Source: an uncultured Aquimarina sp. (lineage in GTDB: Bacteria; Bacteroidota; Bacteroidia; Flavobacteriales; Flavobacteriaceae). From it: a stretch of 41,762 nucleotides of DNA. Below are positions 20,144 through 30,166 of the stretch, one piece after another. The position numbers and the translations under genes were made by a program. The notes beneath the pieces are model-generated. The model ran no database searches. It was given only the letters and a program-made list of their open reading frames with translations, and was not told the DNA's origin. Each line of letters starts with the position of its first letter. Position 1 is the stretch's first letter. The stretch is from positions 1 through 41,762 of the forward strand of contig CANLRN010000034.1 in the NCBI GenBank assembly GCA_947493495.1, read 5' to 3'.

Positions 20144-23100
20144 TTATTCTTTCACAACAAATTTCATTGTCTGTTTACTTTGGTTTTCTTTATTATTAAT
20201 CACCATAAAATACACTCCAGAAGGAACTCTAGATATATCAATATTGTTTTCTGATTCTGAAATATTGATAGAAGACATTACTTCCCTTCCCGTTACATCA
20301 TAGATAGAAGCTTTTCCTTCAACTAATCCTTGTACAGTTATAAAATTTTGTGCCGGATTAGGGTAAACACGAATAATATTCTGACGATCAACATCATTTA
20401 CAGAAAGCGTACAATTTACCAGTACCTCTTCTGGTCCGACACCACTAGGTTTGGTATATGATTGAGACATTACAAACTTATCTATTTCTACACCATCTTC
20501 TCTCATAGAAAAAGAGATCGTATGGATTCCCGCAGTAGGAACATCGATATATATAAGCTCTGCTTCACCACAGTGATTTGCATTCGTTCTTTGCTTGCTT
20601 TCCCAAGTCCATTGATTTTTACCTGCACACCACTGCATACGTTGTCCTGAAGCAGGCCAAGTCCCGTCTATTCCTACATGAATTCCATTATCTTCTGCTC
20701 CTGTAGAGTACAATCGTACCCATACAAAATACCTTCCTGGGGTAGTAAATTTCACTTTATAATCTAGAACACCCACGATACCAGGTGTATTTGAGAAACT
20801 TTCTCCGTTTACTAATGGATCATCATGTGTAACTCTAGTATCTGGTAAAATTTCTAAATAACCATTACCACTTGCAGATGCATGATGACTAGGGTCTGGA
20901 TCTGGCGTTGGTGTAGACACTGTTCCATCCTGGAAATACCATTTTCTTTTATCTGTTTTTGATTGACTCTGAAAATGTTCAGCCTCTACGGCAACTACTC
21001 CATTCTCTTCTAGCGCAGCACAAGTGTTACCTCCGTCACCGCCATCTCCACCATCAGTGCATTCAAATTCTAGAACTAACCTAGGTGCATTAGAACCTTC
21101 TTTTGAAGAAAAAGAAACATCATTACCTCCGGTTTGTTTTACAATCAAAGAAATAGTTTCTCCAGCTATTACTCCTGATAAATTCCATTCATAACTCTGA
21201 CCTGTATTATAAGAAGTATTTAAAGAACCTATCAGTGCTCCTTCAGCCGGTTTATTATTATTAGAAAGATTACTCTCTGTCCAGTTGTTAGAATTTCCTT
21301 TGTAAATTTCTATGAGTCCACTACCTCCATCAGTACTTACTGACATTCGTAATTTTACTCCAGTAACCTCTTCTGTTGTGGAAGGCATATTAAATTGTAA
21401 GTATGATACTCTATTTCCGCTTTCTACTCTTAACTCCGCAGAATTAATTAAAGTTGTTCCTTGTAAGTAAGCATCATGGCTTGCTGTTACATTTTGCACA
21501 TTATTACAATCAGTTCCATAAGATTCTCCTTTAATCAAAGCCACCCAATCATTAGTATCTGGTGCCGATATAGAATTGGTTATTGATGTTGAGGCACTTA
21601 AACTTCCTCCAGACCTAGGGTTATACCACTGTACTTCCCAAGTTCCTGAAGGTAAATCAATCGCTGTAGACCCACCATCTGGTAAATATACTGCGTACAC
21701 CTCATTCGCTTTTGCAAATACATAATCATTAGCAGAGGTAACATCATCAGAGGAGACCATATCTACTAAATATTCTTGTAGGTGTGTGTTAAAGAAGTTT
21801 AGTGCATGACTCGCGTGAGAGTATTTTATATCTCTTGATCTATGATCCTGAGCAGATAAATCTGTTTCACCTGTCTGATAACCATAGTAATATTCTACTC
21901 CCATACCACCTGCCATCAGTGCTCCCCATAATACTTCATCACGAACTAGTTTATCTTCTATTCCATCTTGATTTACTCCAATATTTGCGCTTCCTTGTTC
22001 ATCATTAGCAACCACCCATTTTTTTCCTGCATTTCTTGATTTTTCAAGCCACCTCCTTACATCATTATGAACATTATTTTTTCCTGTTTGTACGGATGCT
22101 CCTGTAAGTTCAGAGTTACTCCCTAATAATGGATTATATCTTTCATCTTGTTCTCCAGGGTAGGTATGCAATACAATATGATTATCATACGGATCTACTT
22201 CCTTAATATATGATGCAATCGACTTTGTAACATCTGCTGATAATGTACTTTCTTCGGTTATGTTCCAATTGAGTGCTAGGTGATGACCAAAACGTGCAAT
22301 CAATTCTCGATAATAAAGTTTTCGTTCTCGTCCGTTAGAATTATTATCCATGATATTATCATTTTCTGTCTCCATGGTTTTAAAATGAGTAAATACACCT
22401 TTTTTGTCAGCATATTCAAAGATTTTTTCCCATTGCGCCATTTTAGATACATCAAAACGATCTTTATGAACTCCCTGATTCCACTGCTGTCCATCATTGT
22501 ATCCATTATATACATTTTCTGAAACTTTCATTAGATGCGGAAACACATTTTCATCATCTCCGTGTAAACTTAAGGTTAGAAAAGAAAAAGCATTTAATCC
22601 TTTTGAAGAAAGGTAATTTACAACGCCTAAAAGCTCGGTTCCTTTTCCATTACTCCATGTATATCCACTTGCATCACTTGCAATATAATCTTGCTGATGT
22701 GGATTCCAGTTTTTTCTTCTATTTCCTCTATTCGGTGTATTATCAAAATCCTCATAAGCCAATGTGTTTTCTGGGGCATCAGCTCCTGCTTTTACAAACC
22801 ATGCTCCATTAGGATTCTTAGGATCTGTACCCGAATGCTGTAAATAATGCTGACCTACATATTGTAATTTGCCTTTATTTTTTGCTCTAAAATCACGCCC
22901 TGATTTATCGGATTCTTCGATTGTAAAGTTTCCTGTTGCTCCATCCATAAACCCTGCACTAGAACCTCCACCATTAACTGCCACATTAGCGCCAGTTGTA
23001 AATGAAGCAGACCAGTTCCAGTTTCCTAATTTTCCTGGCGCAAAATGTACTTGCCAAACATTACCTGAATCGCAACTACTATCAGCTGCATCATCACAAG

Positions 23101-23329
23101 CAGCATAAAAACCTGGAACGATATAGGTAAGGTTTCCGTTTGTAAATGTGACATCTAATCGATAGTCAGAAAAAGGATTTATATTTGCTGTCTCAGAAGT
23201 ATTGGGTCCTTCAAAAGATAAAGTAACCTTATGCCAGCGTTTTAATTCGCCATCTGTAGTCTGCGCCCACATCGTACAACTTATAAGTGCAAAGATGAAT
23301 AAGAATTTTAATCTAGTAAAAAAGATCAT
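20144..23329 (-). CDS. Secreted DUF5060 glycosidase with binding modules and T9SS tail
   Basis: A 1061-residue extracellular enzyme. The signal peptide ends near residue 22 (TMWAQ). A DUF5060 beta-sandwich spans about 25-140. A TIM-barrel-like glycosidase domain spans about 150-520. NWNITEES (E359/E360) is a candidate acid/base site and VANDEQGS (E444) a candidate nucleophile. A small beta domain follows. About 610-757 looks like a CBM96/DNRLRE-type module (ASHDAYLQGTTLINSAELRV). After an Asp/Gly linker, about 775-960 is another jelly-roll binding module (VEAEHFQSQS...). The C-terminal 80 residues (IIRVYPNPAQNFIT onward) are a Por sorting domain for T9SS. The substrate is not evident, and a marine polysaccharide is likely. 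The gene lies between two copies of the ATPase gene's end. Confidence 0.88.
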   Translation of the reverse strand: MIFFTRLKFLFIFALISCTMWAQTTDGELKRWHKVTLSFEGPNTSETANINPFSDYRLDVTFTNGNLTYIVPGFYAACDDAADSSCDSGNVWQVHFAPGKLGNWNWSASFTTGANVAVNGGGSSAGFMDGATGNFTIEESDKSGRDFRAKNKGKLQYVGQHYLQHSGTDPKNPNGAWFVKAGADAPENTLAYEDFDNTPNRGNRRKNWNPHQQDYIASDASGYTWSNGKGTELLGVVNYLSSKGLNAFSFLTLSLHGDDENVFPHLMKVSENVYNGYNDGQQWNQGVHKDRFDVSKMAQWEKIFEYADKKGVFTHFKTMETENDNIMDNNSNGRERKLYYRELIARFGHHLALNWNITEESTLSADVTKSIASYIKEVDPYDNHIVLHTYPGEQDERYNPLLGSNSELTGASVQTGKNNVHNDVRRWLEKSRNAGKKWVVANDEQGSANIGVNQDGIEDKLVRDEVLWGALMAGGMGVEYYYGYQTGETDLSAQDHRSRDIKYSHASHALNFFNTHLQEYLVDMVSSDDVTSANDYVFAKANEVYAVYLPDGGSTAIDLPSGTWEVQWYNPRSGGSLSASTSITNSISAPDTNDWVALIKGESYGTDCNNVQNVTASHDAYLQGTTLINSAELRVESGNRVSYLQFNMPSTTEEVTGVKLRMSVSTDGGSGLIEIYKGNSNNWTESNLSNNNKPAEGALIGSLNTSYNTGQSYEWNLSGVIAGETISLIVKQTGGNDVSFSSKEGSNAPRLVLEFECTDGGDGGDGGNTCAALEENGVVAVEAEHFQSQSKTDKRKWYFQDGTVSTPTPDPDPSHHASASGNGYLEILPDTRVTHDDPLVNGESFSNTPGIVGVLDYKVKFTTPGRYFVWVRLYSTGAEDNGIHVGIDGTWPASGQRMQWCAGKNQWTWESKQRTNANHCGEAELIYIDVPTAGIHTISFSMREDGVEIDKFVMSQSYTKPSGVGPEEVLVNCTLSVNDVDRQNIIRVYPNPAQNFITVQGLVEGKASIYDVTGREVMSSINISESENNIDISRVPSGVYFMVINNKENQSKQTMKFVVKE

Positions 23330-23406
23330 TGCGTTATTAGTTTTTAGTAATTATTCAAAAAATTAAACTGAGAAAATTATAGTACTATCAAAAAGCATGG
23401 GGTTAT

Positions 23407-23414
23407 CAAAAGTA
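23407..23414 (-). promoter_or_regulatory. Possible -7 element of the DUF5060 glycosidase
   Basis: On the minus strand this reads TACTTTTG, matching TAnnTTTG. An ATTG lies about 16 bases further upstream as a weak -33. The leader to the ATG at 23329 would be about 70 bases. It overlaps the second TATCAAAA octamer, so a regulator bound there would affect it. Confidence 0.4.
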
Positions 23415-23650
23415 AATTTCTGACTACATTCAATAATAAATAACGTTTATATATATTATAAAAACGAAATATAGAGCATCACAGTACGAGCTAAATCATA
23501 TAAATAGTATTCGTCGATCTATAGCTATTATTCGTGATATTTTCACCAATATTCAATTGCACATTGATTTTTAATACTAATTCTACCATAATTCAGGTTG
23601 AACACGTAACCAAAACATACGACTTCTTATACGACTTTTACCTAAGATTG

Positions 23651-23761
23651 ATAAACTTAAAAGTTTTAGAAACTAAAACGAAAATGGGACAGATGCTTGC
23701 AGAAATGATGTGATTTAGTGAGCATTTATCTGGGATTCAGTAAAGTATTGAAGAAAGGATT
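23651..23761 (+). pseudogene. Decayed copy of the ATPase gene 3' end
   Basis: This stretch repeats, in the same orientation, the last about 110 bases of the giant ATPase gene (about 19904-20012). Two blocks are identical: 28 bases (19965-19992 = 23713-23740) and 19 bases (19994-20012 = 23743-23761). Translated in the matching frame it reads KMGQMLAEMM-stop-FSEHLSGIQ-stop, against MAQVLAQMMQFSEHLSGIQE in the real gene, and a one-base insertion follows the second stop. It is therefore non-functional. It ends 15 bases from the stop of the RND gene. Confidence 0.88.
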
Positions 23762-23776
23762 TTGTTATAAAAAACT

Positions 23777-26182
23777 CTACTCTTCTTTTTTATCTTTTGG
23801 TAATTCTTCATCACTTGCAATAATTCTTAGAGATGGCTCTTTTAGTGTCTTTTTATTGGCAATACTACGTTCTAAGGAGAGTAACAAAGAGGGGAGTAGT
23901 AGTAGGTTAGCGAGCATTGCAAATAATAATGTTGCAGAAACAAGACCTCCTAATGCTTTAGTACCTCCAAAACTAGAAATCATAAATACAGAAAAACCAA
24001 AGAATAAAACGGTAGAAGTATAAAACATACTCACTCCTGTTTCTTTTAATGCTGCAAATACGGATTTACGTATCTTCCATCGATTAGATTTTAATTCTTG
24101 CCTGTATTTAGCCAGAAAATGAATCGTATCATCTACAGAAATACCAAAAGCGATACTAAATACCAATATAGTAGACGGTTTTATAGGGACACCTAGATAT
24201 CCCATTAACCCAGCAGTCATTAACAAAGGCAATAAATTGGGAATTAAAGATATGATGATCATCTTAAAGGATCTAAACATCCAGGCCATAAATAAAGCAA
24301 TCAAAATAATTGCCAACCCTAGAGAAAAGATAAGATTCCAAACCAAATAATTTGTTCCTTTCTGAAAAATCAATGCCTTACCAGTAAAGGTAACCTCATA
24401 TTTTTCTTTTGGGAATATTTTTTCTAATCTAGGAGCTAGGTTGGATTCTATACGTTCCATTTCTTCTGTACCTACATCTTTCATAAATGTAGTCATTCTC
24501 GCATAGCGCCCTGTAGTATCTATATAGCTTTTCATGACTCCAGCTTCAGACTCAAAACTTTTGGCGTAGGGTAAAATAAAGTTGCGCTCCTGACTTGTGG
24601 GGAGTTGGTAATATTTAGGATTGCCATTATAATAGGTTTGCTTGGCATACTTTACCAAATTGAGAATGGATATAGGTTTAGACAATTCTGGAGTCTCAAT
24701 TAGCAACTCTTCTAATTTATCCATTCTACGTAAGGTGGGTAATTTTAGTACTCCCTGTTTACGTTTGGTATCTATTAATATTTCTAATGGCATAATCCCA
24801 TCAAATTCATCTTCAAAAAATTGTATGTCTTTAAAGAATCCTGCAGATTTGGGCATGTCTTCTAATAGGCTACCAGAAACCTTGATAGTATATATTCCTA
24901 TAATACTTACGATCAAAATAATTATAGAAGTAATGTAAATAGTGATCCTTTGATCTTTTACCATTCGCTCCATCCAGTTAACTAACTTCTCCATCCATAA
25001 CTTCCTTAGATGTTTTAGATGTCGCTCTTTAGGTGGCGGCATGTAACTGTAAATGATAGTAATCACTAATAGACAAAGAATAAATAAAGCAATAATATTT
25101 AGAGCAGCTACGATACCAAATTCTTTGAGTAATTTACTTTCTGTAAGAGCAAAAGTTGCAAATCCAGCAGCGGTAGTAACATTGGTCATTAATGTTGCAT
25201 TACCGACTTTGGTTATAACACGCTGTAATGATTTCGCTTTGTTTCCGTGTTTTTTTATTTCTTGTTGGTATTTATTGATAAGAAAAATACAATTAGGAAT
25301 ACCAATTACAATAACCAGTGGAGGTATGATGGCCGTGAGAACCGTAATTTCATATTGTAAAATGCCCAATAAACCAAATGCCCACATAACACCAATAATT
25401 ACCGCTGTCATAGAAATTAAAGTAGCTCTAAAGGACCTGAAAAAGAAAAAGAAAATAAATGAAGTAACTAATAATGCAGCGAGAATAAATATCTGGATTT
25501 CATCCATTATATTCTGAGAATTCATCGTTCTAATATATGGCATCCCAGACACCTTTATATCCAAGCCATATTTTTTTTCGAATTCTTCGATTTTTGGATT
25601 TAGTATATCTTCGATAAATACTTTTCTAACATTAGTATTAACGATATCCTTATTTAGATAAATAGCACTTTGTATGGTTTTGGATTTTTTGCTGTATATT
25701 AAACCTTCATAAAAAGGTAATTTATGAAACAGTTGATCTTCATACTCAGCAACCTGTTTGGGAGAATAGATACTATCCTTGATAAATGATTTGAGTTCAA
25801 ATCTAGGAGGATTGTTTTCTTTTTTTAGTGTTTTGAGATCATTAATAGAAATTACTACATCAATTTCTGAATATTGCTTAAAAGAATTATTAAAGGCATT
25901 CCATGCTTTAAATTTTTCTGTAGTAAAAAGCGAACTATCTTGTACAGCCATTACAATAAGGTTCCCTTCATCGCCAAAGGTGTCCAGAAATTTTTGATAT
26001 TGAATATTTACCTCGTGATCGTCCGGTAATAAATTAGCTTCGCTAAAAGAGAAACGCATATGTTTCCATTGGAAACCAAGAAAAACAGTAATTCCGATAA
26101 TACCAATAAATATAACTGCTCTATTACGGAGTATAATCCCAGCTAAGGTATTCCAAAATCCGAAAGTTAATAACTTTGCCAT
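23777..26182 (-). CDS. RND/MMPL superfamily permease
   Basis: An 801-residue inner-membrane protein of the RND superfamily, MMPL/HAE3-like. It shows the two-fold design: a membrane helix at about 17-35, a large extracytoplasmic loop, a bundle of five helices at about 225-400, then the same arrangement again with helices at about 630-780. The two intracellular signatures are visible, GIPNCIFLINKYQQEIKKHG in the first half and GISVDDTIHFLAKYRQELKS in the second. Members export lipids, hopanoids or other hydrophobic compounds using the proton gradient. The cargo is unknown here. It follows a DUF5686 outer-membrane protein on the same strand, 88 bases away, but has its own likely promoter element, so the two may be partly independent. 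Confidence 0.92.
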   Translation of the reverse strand: MAKLLTFGFWNTLAGIILRNRAVIFIGIIGITVFLGFQWKHMRFSFSEANLLPDDHEVNIQYQKFLDTFGDEGNLIVMAVQDSSLFTTEKFKAWNAFNNSFKQYSEIDVVISINDLKTLKKENNPPRFELKSFIKDSIYSPKQVAEYEDQLFHKLPFYEGLIYSKKSKTIQSAIYLNKDIVNTNVRKVFIEDILNPKIEEFEKKYGLDIKVSGMPYIRTMNSQNIMDEIQIFILAALLVTSFIFFFFFRSFRATLISMTAVIIGVMWAFGLLGILQYEITVLTAIIPPLVIVIGIPNCIFLINKYQQEIKKHGNKAKSLQRVITKVGNATLMTNVTTAAGFATFALTESKLLKEFGIVAALNIIALFILCLLVITIIYSYMPPPKERHLKHLRKLWMEKLVNWMERMVKDQRITIYITSIIILIVSIIGIYTIKVSGSLLEDMPKSAGFFKDIQFFEDEFDGIMPLEILIDTKRKQGVLKLPTLRRMDKLEELLIETPELSKPISILNLVKYAKQTYYNGNPKYYQLPTSQERNFILPYAKSFESEAGVMKSYIDTTGRYARMTTFMKDVGTEEMERIESNLAPRLEKIFPKEKYEVTFTGKALIFQKGTNYLVWNLIFSLGLAIILIALFMAWMFRSFKMIIISLIPNLLPLLMTAGLMGYLGVPIKPSTILVFSIAFGISVDDTIHFLAKYRQELKSNRWKIRKSVFAALKETGVSMFYTSTVLFFGFSVFMISSFGGTKALGGLVSATLLFAMLANLLLLPSLLLSLERSIANKKTLKEPSLRIIASDEELPKDKKEE

Positions 26183-26200
26183 TCTCTATTTTCCTAAATA

Positions 26201-26208
26201 CAAATGTA
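26201..26208 (-). promoter_or_regulatory. Likely -7 element of the RND permease gene
   Basis: The minus strand reads TACATTTG, a perfect TAnnTTTG, about 18 bases before the ATG at 26182. A well-spaced TTTG at -33 is not present, so this may be a secondary promoter inside the longer transcript. Confidence 0.45.
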
Positions 26209-26270
26209 CTAATTTGAGGTAGTAATAGGATGTAAATTATAGAAAGAAAAAACGAATAATCGGAGAACGG

Positions 26271-28712
26271 TCAGAGTTTTAGATAGAATGTAAATTTAAA
26301 AGCAATATTGTCTTCAAATTTGGGCAAATGATAAGCTCCATATCGATATGCAAAACTCAATCCGAATCCAGCAAATAATTTATTAATTTCAAAACCAGAT
26401 TCCTGATATCCTTGCTGTAATGAATTAAAATCTACTCCGATATGCTTGTCTGTATTACTTACATCGCCAATTGCATATTTGCTGATGAGTACTAATTCAG
26501 GTTTCAGCCAATTGTTGATTTTAAAGGGACGCATTCTATGCCTAATTTGTAAGGTGGCTAATCGATCACTAAAAAACTCACTAAAAAACATAGTTTCGAA
26601 ACTTCTTCTGCCAGCAACTGAGAATCGTTGTAGTATAGTTTCTTTTGTTGGAGCATTAGGATATGCATGATATAAATGTGTCAATGGGACATCTCCAGTA
26701 GCGATATCCCCTTCTAATAAAAAACTTGTACTGGATTGGTTTAGTCTATTGATATGATATTCTGCTTTAATACCTATTTTACTATAATTGAAATTACTAT
26801 CGAATACATTTTTGAAACCTTGTGTGTATTGTCCCGTAAATTTAGGATATCCATCCTGAATTTCTGTAAAGCCATTAGGTGTTTTTAAAAACCTACTGAA
26901 TGGACTCCAACGAAGCGCGATGGTAGCTTCTGCTGTTTTATATTGCGAAAATTCTACACCATTGTTACTATACCTATACCCTCCAGTTTGGTCAATATTA
27001 CTGACCGAAAATTGAGTCTCAGATAATAATTTAGGTAATACTCTATGTTGTAGACTGGTACTCCAAGTCCTATGCTTGTAATAAAAATCAATATTCACCA
27101 ATCTCGGTTCGAACAGCGAATATACTCTCCTGTCTGTAAGATAAAAGAAACTACCTACTTCTCTTAGATCATCAGTATAGTTTATATTTAGCCAAGAGCC
27201 AGTATCTTTATTTAATAAAACACCACCTCCCAATCCAAATTTAAATCTAGCATCTTTAAAACCATATACAAGGTATCCCTCTGCGCGGAAACGATTAGAG
27301 AGTTTTTCGTTTGTAACTCCTCCCAACCCTATACGTAAACCTTCAAAATTATTAAACTTTATGGGATAGGTTAGGTCAAAATCAAAAAAGCCAACAGGAT
27401 AATAGCCAATATTAAAACTTTGAATAACATTGATTCTTCGTTCTATATTTTGTGCTTGAACAATACTATCGATAATAGGGAAGGAGTTAAGATCTTTTTG
27501 GGTGATGGCACTAGTACGATACTGATTCCAATATGAAGGGACTCTCGTAGTAGCATCTGGATCAATTTCTATTGCAGCTCGCTGTGATTTTATAGTAACT
27601 TTTTTTTCTATTTCATATTCAAAAAAATCCGTTTTTGATACTAAAAAATCATTATTACCTGTATAATCTTTTTTGCTATTACTTAATTTACCTACTGATA
27701 TTTGACCTCCAAACAGCGTAACTTTTTGTTTTCCTATACCAGGTCTAATAGATACTTCTTGATGAGAAGGAAGCCATATTTCATGGGTGTGGTCATACTT
27801 AAAATCGTGAGTTACCATTACATTTAATTCACCTCTTAGTTCTGCAACAGTTTTTTGTATAGCTAATGTCTCAATATCTAAATATAATACCCCCTCTAGA
27901 CTTGCTATTTTTTTGGATCTTCTAGGTTGAAATAAAATGACATATGCTGGCCTTTTTCCTTTTGTAGTGTCTAATACTTTATAGTAATAATTGGACAGTG
28001 CGTTATTGGATAGCGGTGCGGCATACTTATTATTAAAAATCACATAGTTTTTTTCGTATAATGAATTTGATTGAATATTCATACCCAATACATTATACAC
28101 GGGTTTATCAAAACCACTCATTCTTGTGGCCAGAATTGTTTCTTTTTTGTCCCGCCCTTTTTTAAACTCGAACTGGCTTATTTTTTCTGATAAAAAAGAA
28201 TGCGAGTCATTAAAAATTTTTTCTAGATCGACCTTTGTCGTATCTGGACTTTCTAATATAGCTTGATTGTCTTGTGTGATTTTAAACTTATTATAACTTT
28301 TATAACTATATTGATTTAAGGCCTTATCTGGATTGTTTATTACTTTTTTTTGTATTGCTTCTTTAATTAGATTAGCAGCAATGCTTCCTGCAACATCTAT
28401 GTTTACAGCATCCAGACTTTCTTTTTTGGGAGTGAGTTGTATCTCTACTTTTATTACGTCTTCTGATTGAATCGAAAACGTTTTGGTTTCGTATCCTATA
28501 TAACTTACAGTAAGTTGTATAGGGTATTCTTCGCAGCGAATAACAAATTCTCCAGTAGTAGATGATAATGCATAGGAATTATTAGCTGCTTTTACGGTAG
28601 CAAAAGGTAATGGATTATTTGTGCTTTGGTCAATAACTTTTCCGGTAATGCTAATTTGAGATAGTAAAACTAGTGGGGTACATATAAATAAGAATAAAAG
28701 TTTCTTTTGCAT
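26271..28712 (-). CDS. DUF5686 outer-membrane protein with CarboxypepD_reg-like domain
   Basis: An outer-membrane protein of 813 residues from the preferred start. A signal peptide (MQKKLLFLFICTPLVLLSQ) is followed by a carboxypeptidase-regulatory-like beta-sandwich (ITGKVIDQSTNNPLPFATV ... SYIGYETKTF), as in SusC-type proteins. After this comes DUF5686, with an N-terminal soluble part and a C-terminal series of amphipathic beta strands ending in a Leu-terminated strand, consistent with a barrel. There is no plug domain, so it is not a standard TonB receptor. An upstream in-frame ATG at 28745 would add 11 residues before the signal peptide. I prefer 28712 because the signal peptide then begins cleanly. 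It lies between frr and the RND gene and may work with the permease in envelope transport (inference). Confidence 0.88.
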   Translation of the reverse strand: MQKKLLFLFICTPLVLLSQISITGKVIDQSTNNPLPFATVKAANNSYALSSTTGEFVIRCEEYPIQLTVSYIGYETKTFSIQSEDVIKVEIQLTPKKESLDAVNIDVAGSIAANLIKEAIQKKVINNPDKALNQYSYKSYNKFKITQDNQAILESPDTTKVDLEKIFNDSHSFLSEKISQFEFKKGRDKKETILATRMSGFDKPVYNVLGMNIQSNSLYEKNYVIFNNKYAAPLSNNALSNYYYKVLDTTKGKRPAYVILFQPRRSKKIASLEGVLYLDIETLAIQKTVAELRGELNVMVTHDFKYDHTHEIWLPSHQEVSIRPGIGKQKVTLFGGQISVGKLSNSKKDYTGNNDFLVSKTDFFEYEIEKKVTIKSQRAAIEIDPDATTRVPSYWNQYRTSAITQKDLNSFPIIDSIVQAQNIERRINVIQSFNIGYYPVGFFDFDLTYPIKFNNFEGLRIGLGGVTNEKLSNRFRAEGYLVYGFKDARFKFGLGGGVLLNKDTGSWLNINYTDDLREVGSFFYLTDRRVYSLFEPRLVNIDFYYKHRTWSTSLQHRVLPKLLSETQFSVSNIDQTGGYRYSNNGVEFSQYKTAEATIALRWSPFSRFLKTPNGFTEIQDGYPKFTGQYTQGFKNVFDSNFNYSKIGIKAEYHINRLNQSSTSFLLEGDIATGDVPLTHLYHAYPNAPTKETILQRFSVAGRRSFETMFFSEFFSDRLATLQIRHRMRPFKINNWLKPELVLISKYAIGDVSNTDKHIGVDFNSLQQGYQESGFEINKLFAGFGLSFAYRYGAYHLPKFEDNIAFKFTFYLKL

Positions 28713-28795
28713 TATTGAGAATAATTCATACAAGAAAAGTAGCATAAAAATAATTGATGACTAAAAAATGTTTCGCATAAAATCACTCTTATTTT

Positions 28796-29359
28796 TTAAA
28801 CAGTCATAATTTCTTTTTCTTTAACAATAAGCATATCATCAATTTTCTTGATAAAACTATCTGTTAACTGCTGGATATCAGCTTCTGCATTTTTTACCAT
28901 ATCTTCTGATAATCCCTCTTTTTCTAATTTTTTTATATCGTTGTTAGCATTTTTACGATCATTACGAACACCAATTTTAGAATCTTCGGCCTCCGCTTTA
29001 GCCTGTTTTACGAGATCACGACGGCGTTCTTCTGTTAGGGGAGGAACACTAATAATTACACTTTCTCCATTATTCATTGGATTAAACCCTAAGTTGGCTG
29101 TCATGATGCCTTTTTCAATTTCAGGGATTAAGGATTTCTCAAAAGGTTGGATGGTGATTGTTCGGGCATCAGGCGTATTTACATTACCTACTTGATTAAG
29201 AGGAGTTGGAGTTCCGTAATATTCGACCATTACACCACTGAGCATTGATGGAGATGCTTTTCCTGCTCTAATTACGAGTAATTGATTTTCTAAATGAGCG
29301 ATGGCTCCTTGCATAGATTCTTTAGTTGAATCCAGAATAAAATCTACTTCTTCGTTCAT
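28796..29359 (-). CDS. frr: Ribosome recycling factor
   Basis: RRF, which together with EF-G splits the post-termination ribosome. The protein is 187 residues from the preferred ATG (MNEEVDFILDSTKESM), the normal length. An in-frame GTG at 29401 would add 14 residues that the family lacks. Family features include the ENQLLVIRAGKASPSML segment, PDARTITIQPFEKSLI and the LTEERRRDLVKQAKAEAEDSK helix. It follows pyrH on the same strand, the common pyrH-frr order. Confidence 0.96.
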   Translation of the reverse strand: MNEEVDFILDSTKESMQGAIAHLENQLLVIRAGKASPSMLSGVMVEYYGTPTPLNQVGNVNTPDARTITIQPFEKSLIPEIEKGIMTANLGFNPMNNGESVIISVPPLTEERRRDLVKQAKAEAEDSKIGVRNDRKNANNDIKKLEKEGLSEDMVKNAEADIQQLTDSFIKKIDDMLIVKEKEIMTV

Positions 29360-29407
29360 CGTATTCGTTATTTTTATATGACTCACCAAAAAATGAGCCA
29401 CTATTAT

Positions 29408-30115
29408 TTACAAGTTTACTTTGGTACCAATAGATTCTCCAGCAATTACTCGGAGTAAGTTGCCTTCTTTATTCATGTCAAAAACTATGATGGGTAATTC
29501 ATTTTCCTGACTTAAAGTAAAAGCTGTTGTATCCATTACTTTAAGACCTTTGCGTAATACATCATCAAATGTAATAAAATCAAATTTAGTGGCTTGCGAA
29601 TCTTTTTCAGGGTCCGCAGTATAAATACCATCTACTCGGGTTCCTTTTAGGATGACATCAGCATTGATTTCAATCGCTCGTAATACAGCAGCAGAATCTG
29701 TAGTAAAATATGGATTACCTGTTCCTCCTCCAAAAATAACAACTCTACCTTTTTCTAGATGACGCAAAGCTCTTCTTCTAATAAATGGTTCTGCTACTTC
29801 GTTTATTTTTACGGCTGATTGCAATCTTGTAGGGATTTGGGCATCTTCTAGTGCACTCTGTAGTGCTAATCCATTAATAACAGTAGCTAGCATTCCCATA
29901 TGGTCCGCTTGCACTCGATCCATGCCTTTACTGGCACCAGCAACACCTCTAAAAATATTACCTCCTCCAATGACAATAGCAACTTGTACACCTTTATCCG
30001 TTATTTTTTTAATTTCGTGAGCGTATTCTGCTAATTTTTTTGGATCAATACCATATTGACGTTCGCCCATTAGAGCTTCTCCCGATAATTTTAATAATAC
30101 TCTGTTGTATTTCAT
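29408..30115 (-). CDS. pyrH: UMP kinase
   Basis: Bacterial UMP kinase of the amino-acid kinase fold. It phosphorylates UMP to UDP in the cytoplasm for pyrimidine nucleotide synthesis, as a hexamer controlled by GTP and [12 protein letters not shown], the glycine-rich [11 protein letters not shown], and [21 protein letters not shown] are all present. The open frame extends to an ATG at 30166, but I choose 30115 ([17 protein letters not shown], 235 residues, the family length). A promoter-like TATATTTG on the minus strand at 30136-30143 would lie inside the longer version. It precedes frr by 48 bases. Confidence 0.96.
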   Translation of the reverse strand: MKYNRVLLKLSGEALMGERQYGIDPKKLAEYAHEIKKITDKGVQVAIVIGGGNIFRGVAGASKGMDRVQADHMGMLATVINGLALQSALEDAQIPTRLQSAVKINEVAEPFIRRRALRHLEKGRVVIFGGGTGNPYFTTDSAAVLRAIEINADVILKGTRVDGIYTADPEKDSQATKFDFITFDDVLRKGLKVMDTTAFTLSQENELPIIVFDMNKEGNLLRVIAGESIGTKVNL

Positions 30116-30135
30116 CATATGCTTAGACTGAGCTG

Positions 30136-30143
30136 CAAATATA
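30136..30143 (-). promoter_or_regulatory. Likely -7 element of pyrH
   Basis: The minus strand reads TATATTTG, a perfect TAnnTTTG, 20 bases upstream of the preferred pyrH ATG. An ATTG about 20 bases further upstream could be the -33 element. It supports the shorter pyrH start. Confidence 0.45.
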
Positions 30144-30166
30144 ATGATATTCTTAAATGAGTTCAA

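Larger units (their letters stand above)
23330..23776. other. Gap upstream of the glycosidase, holding its promoter and a gene relic
   Basis: The 447 bases between two leftward genes hold a likely glycosidase promoter (23407-23414), two TATCAAAA octamers 18 bases apart (23386-23393 and 23404-23411), and, at the RND side, a decayed copy of the ATPase gene end. I see nothing else coding. Confidence 0.6.

Noticed and set aside
25053..25517. 154-residue frame antisense to the RND permease
   Set aside because: Isoleucine-rich complement of membrane-helix codons. The sense gene is certain.
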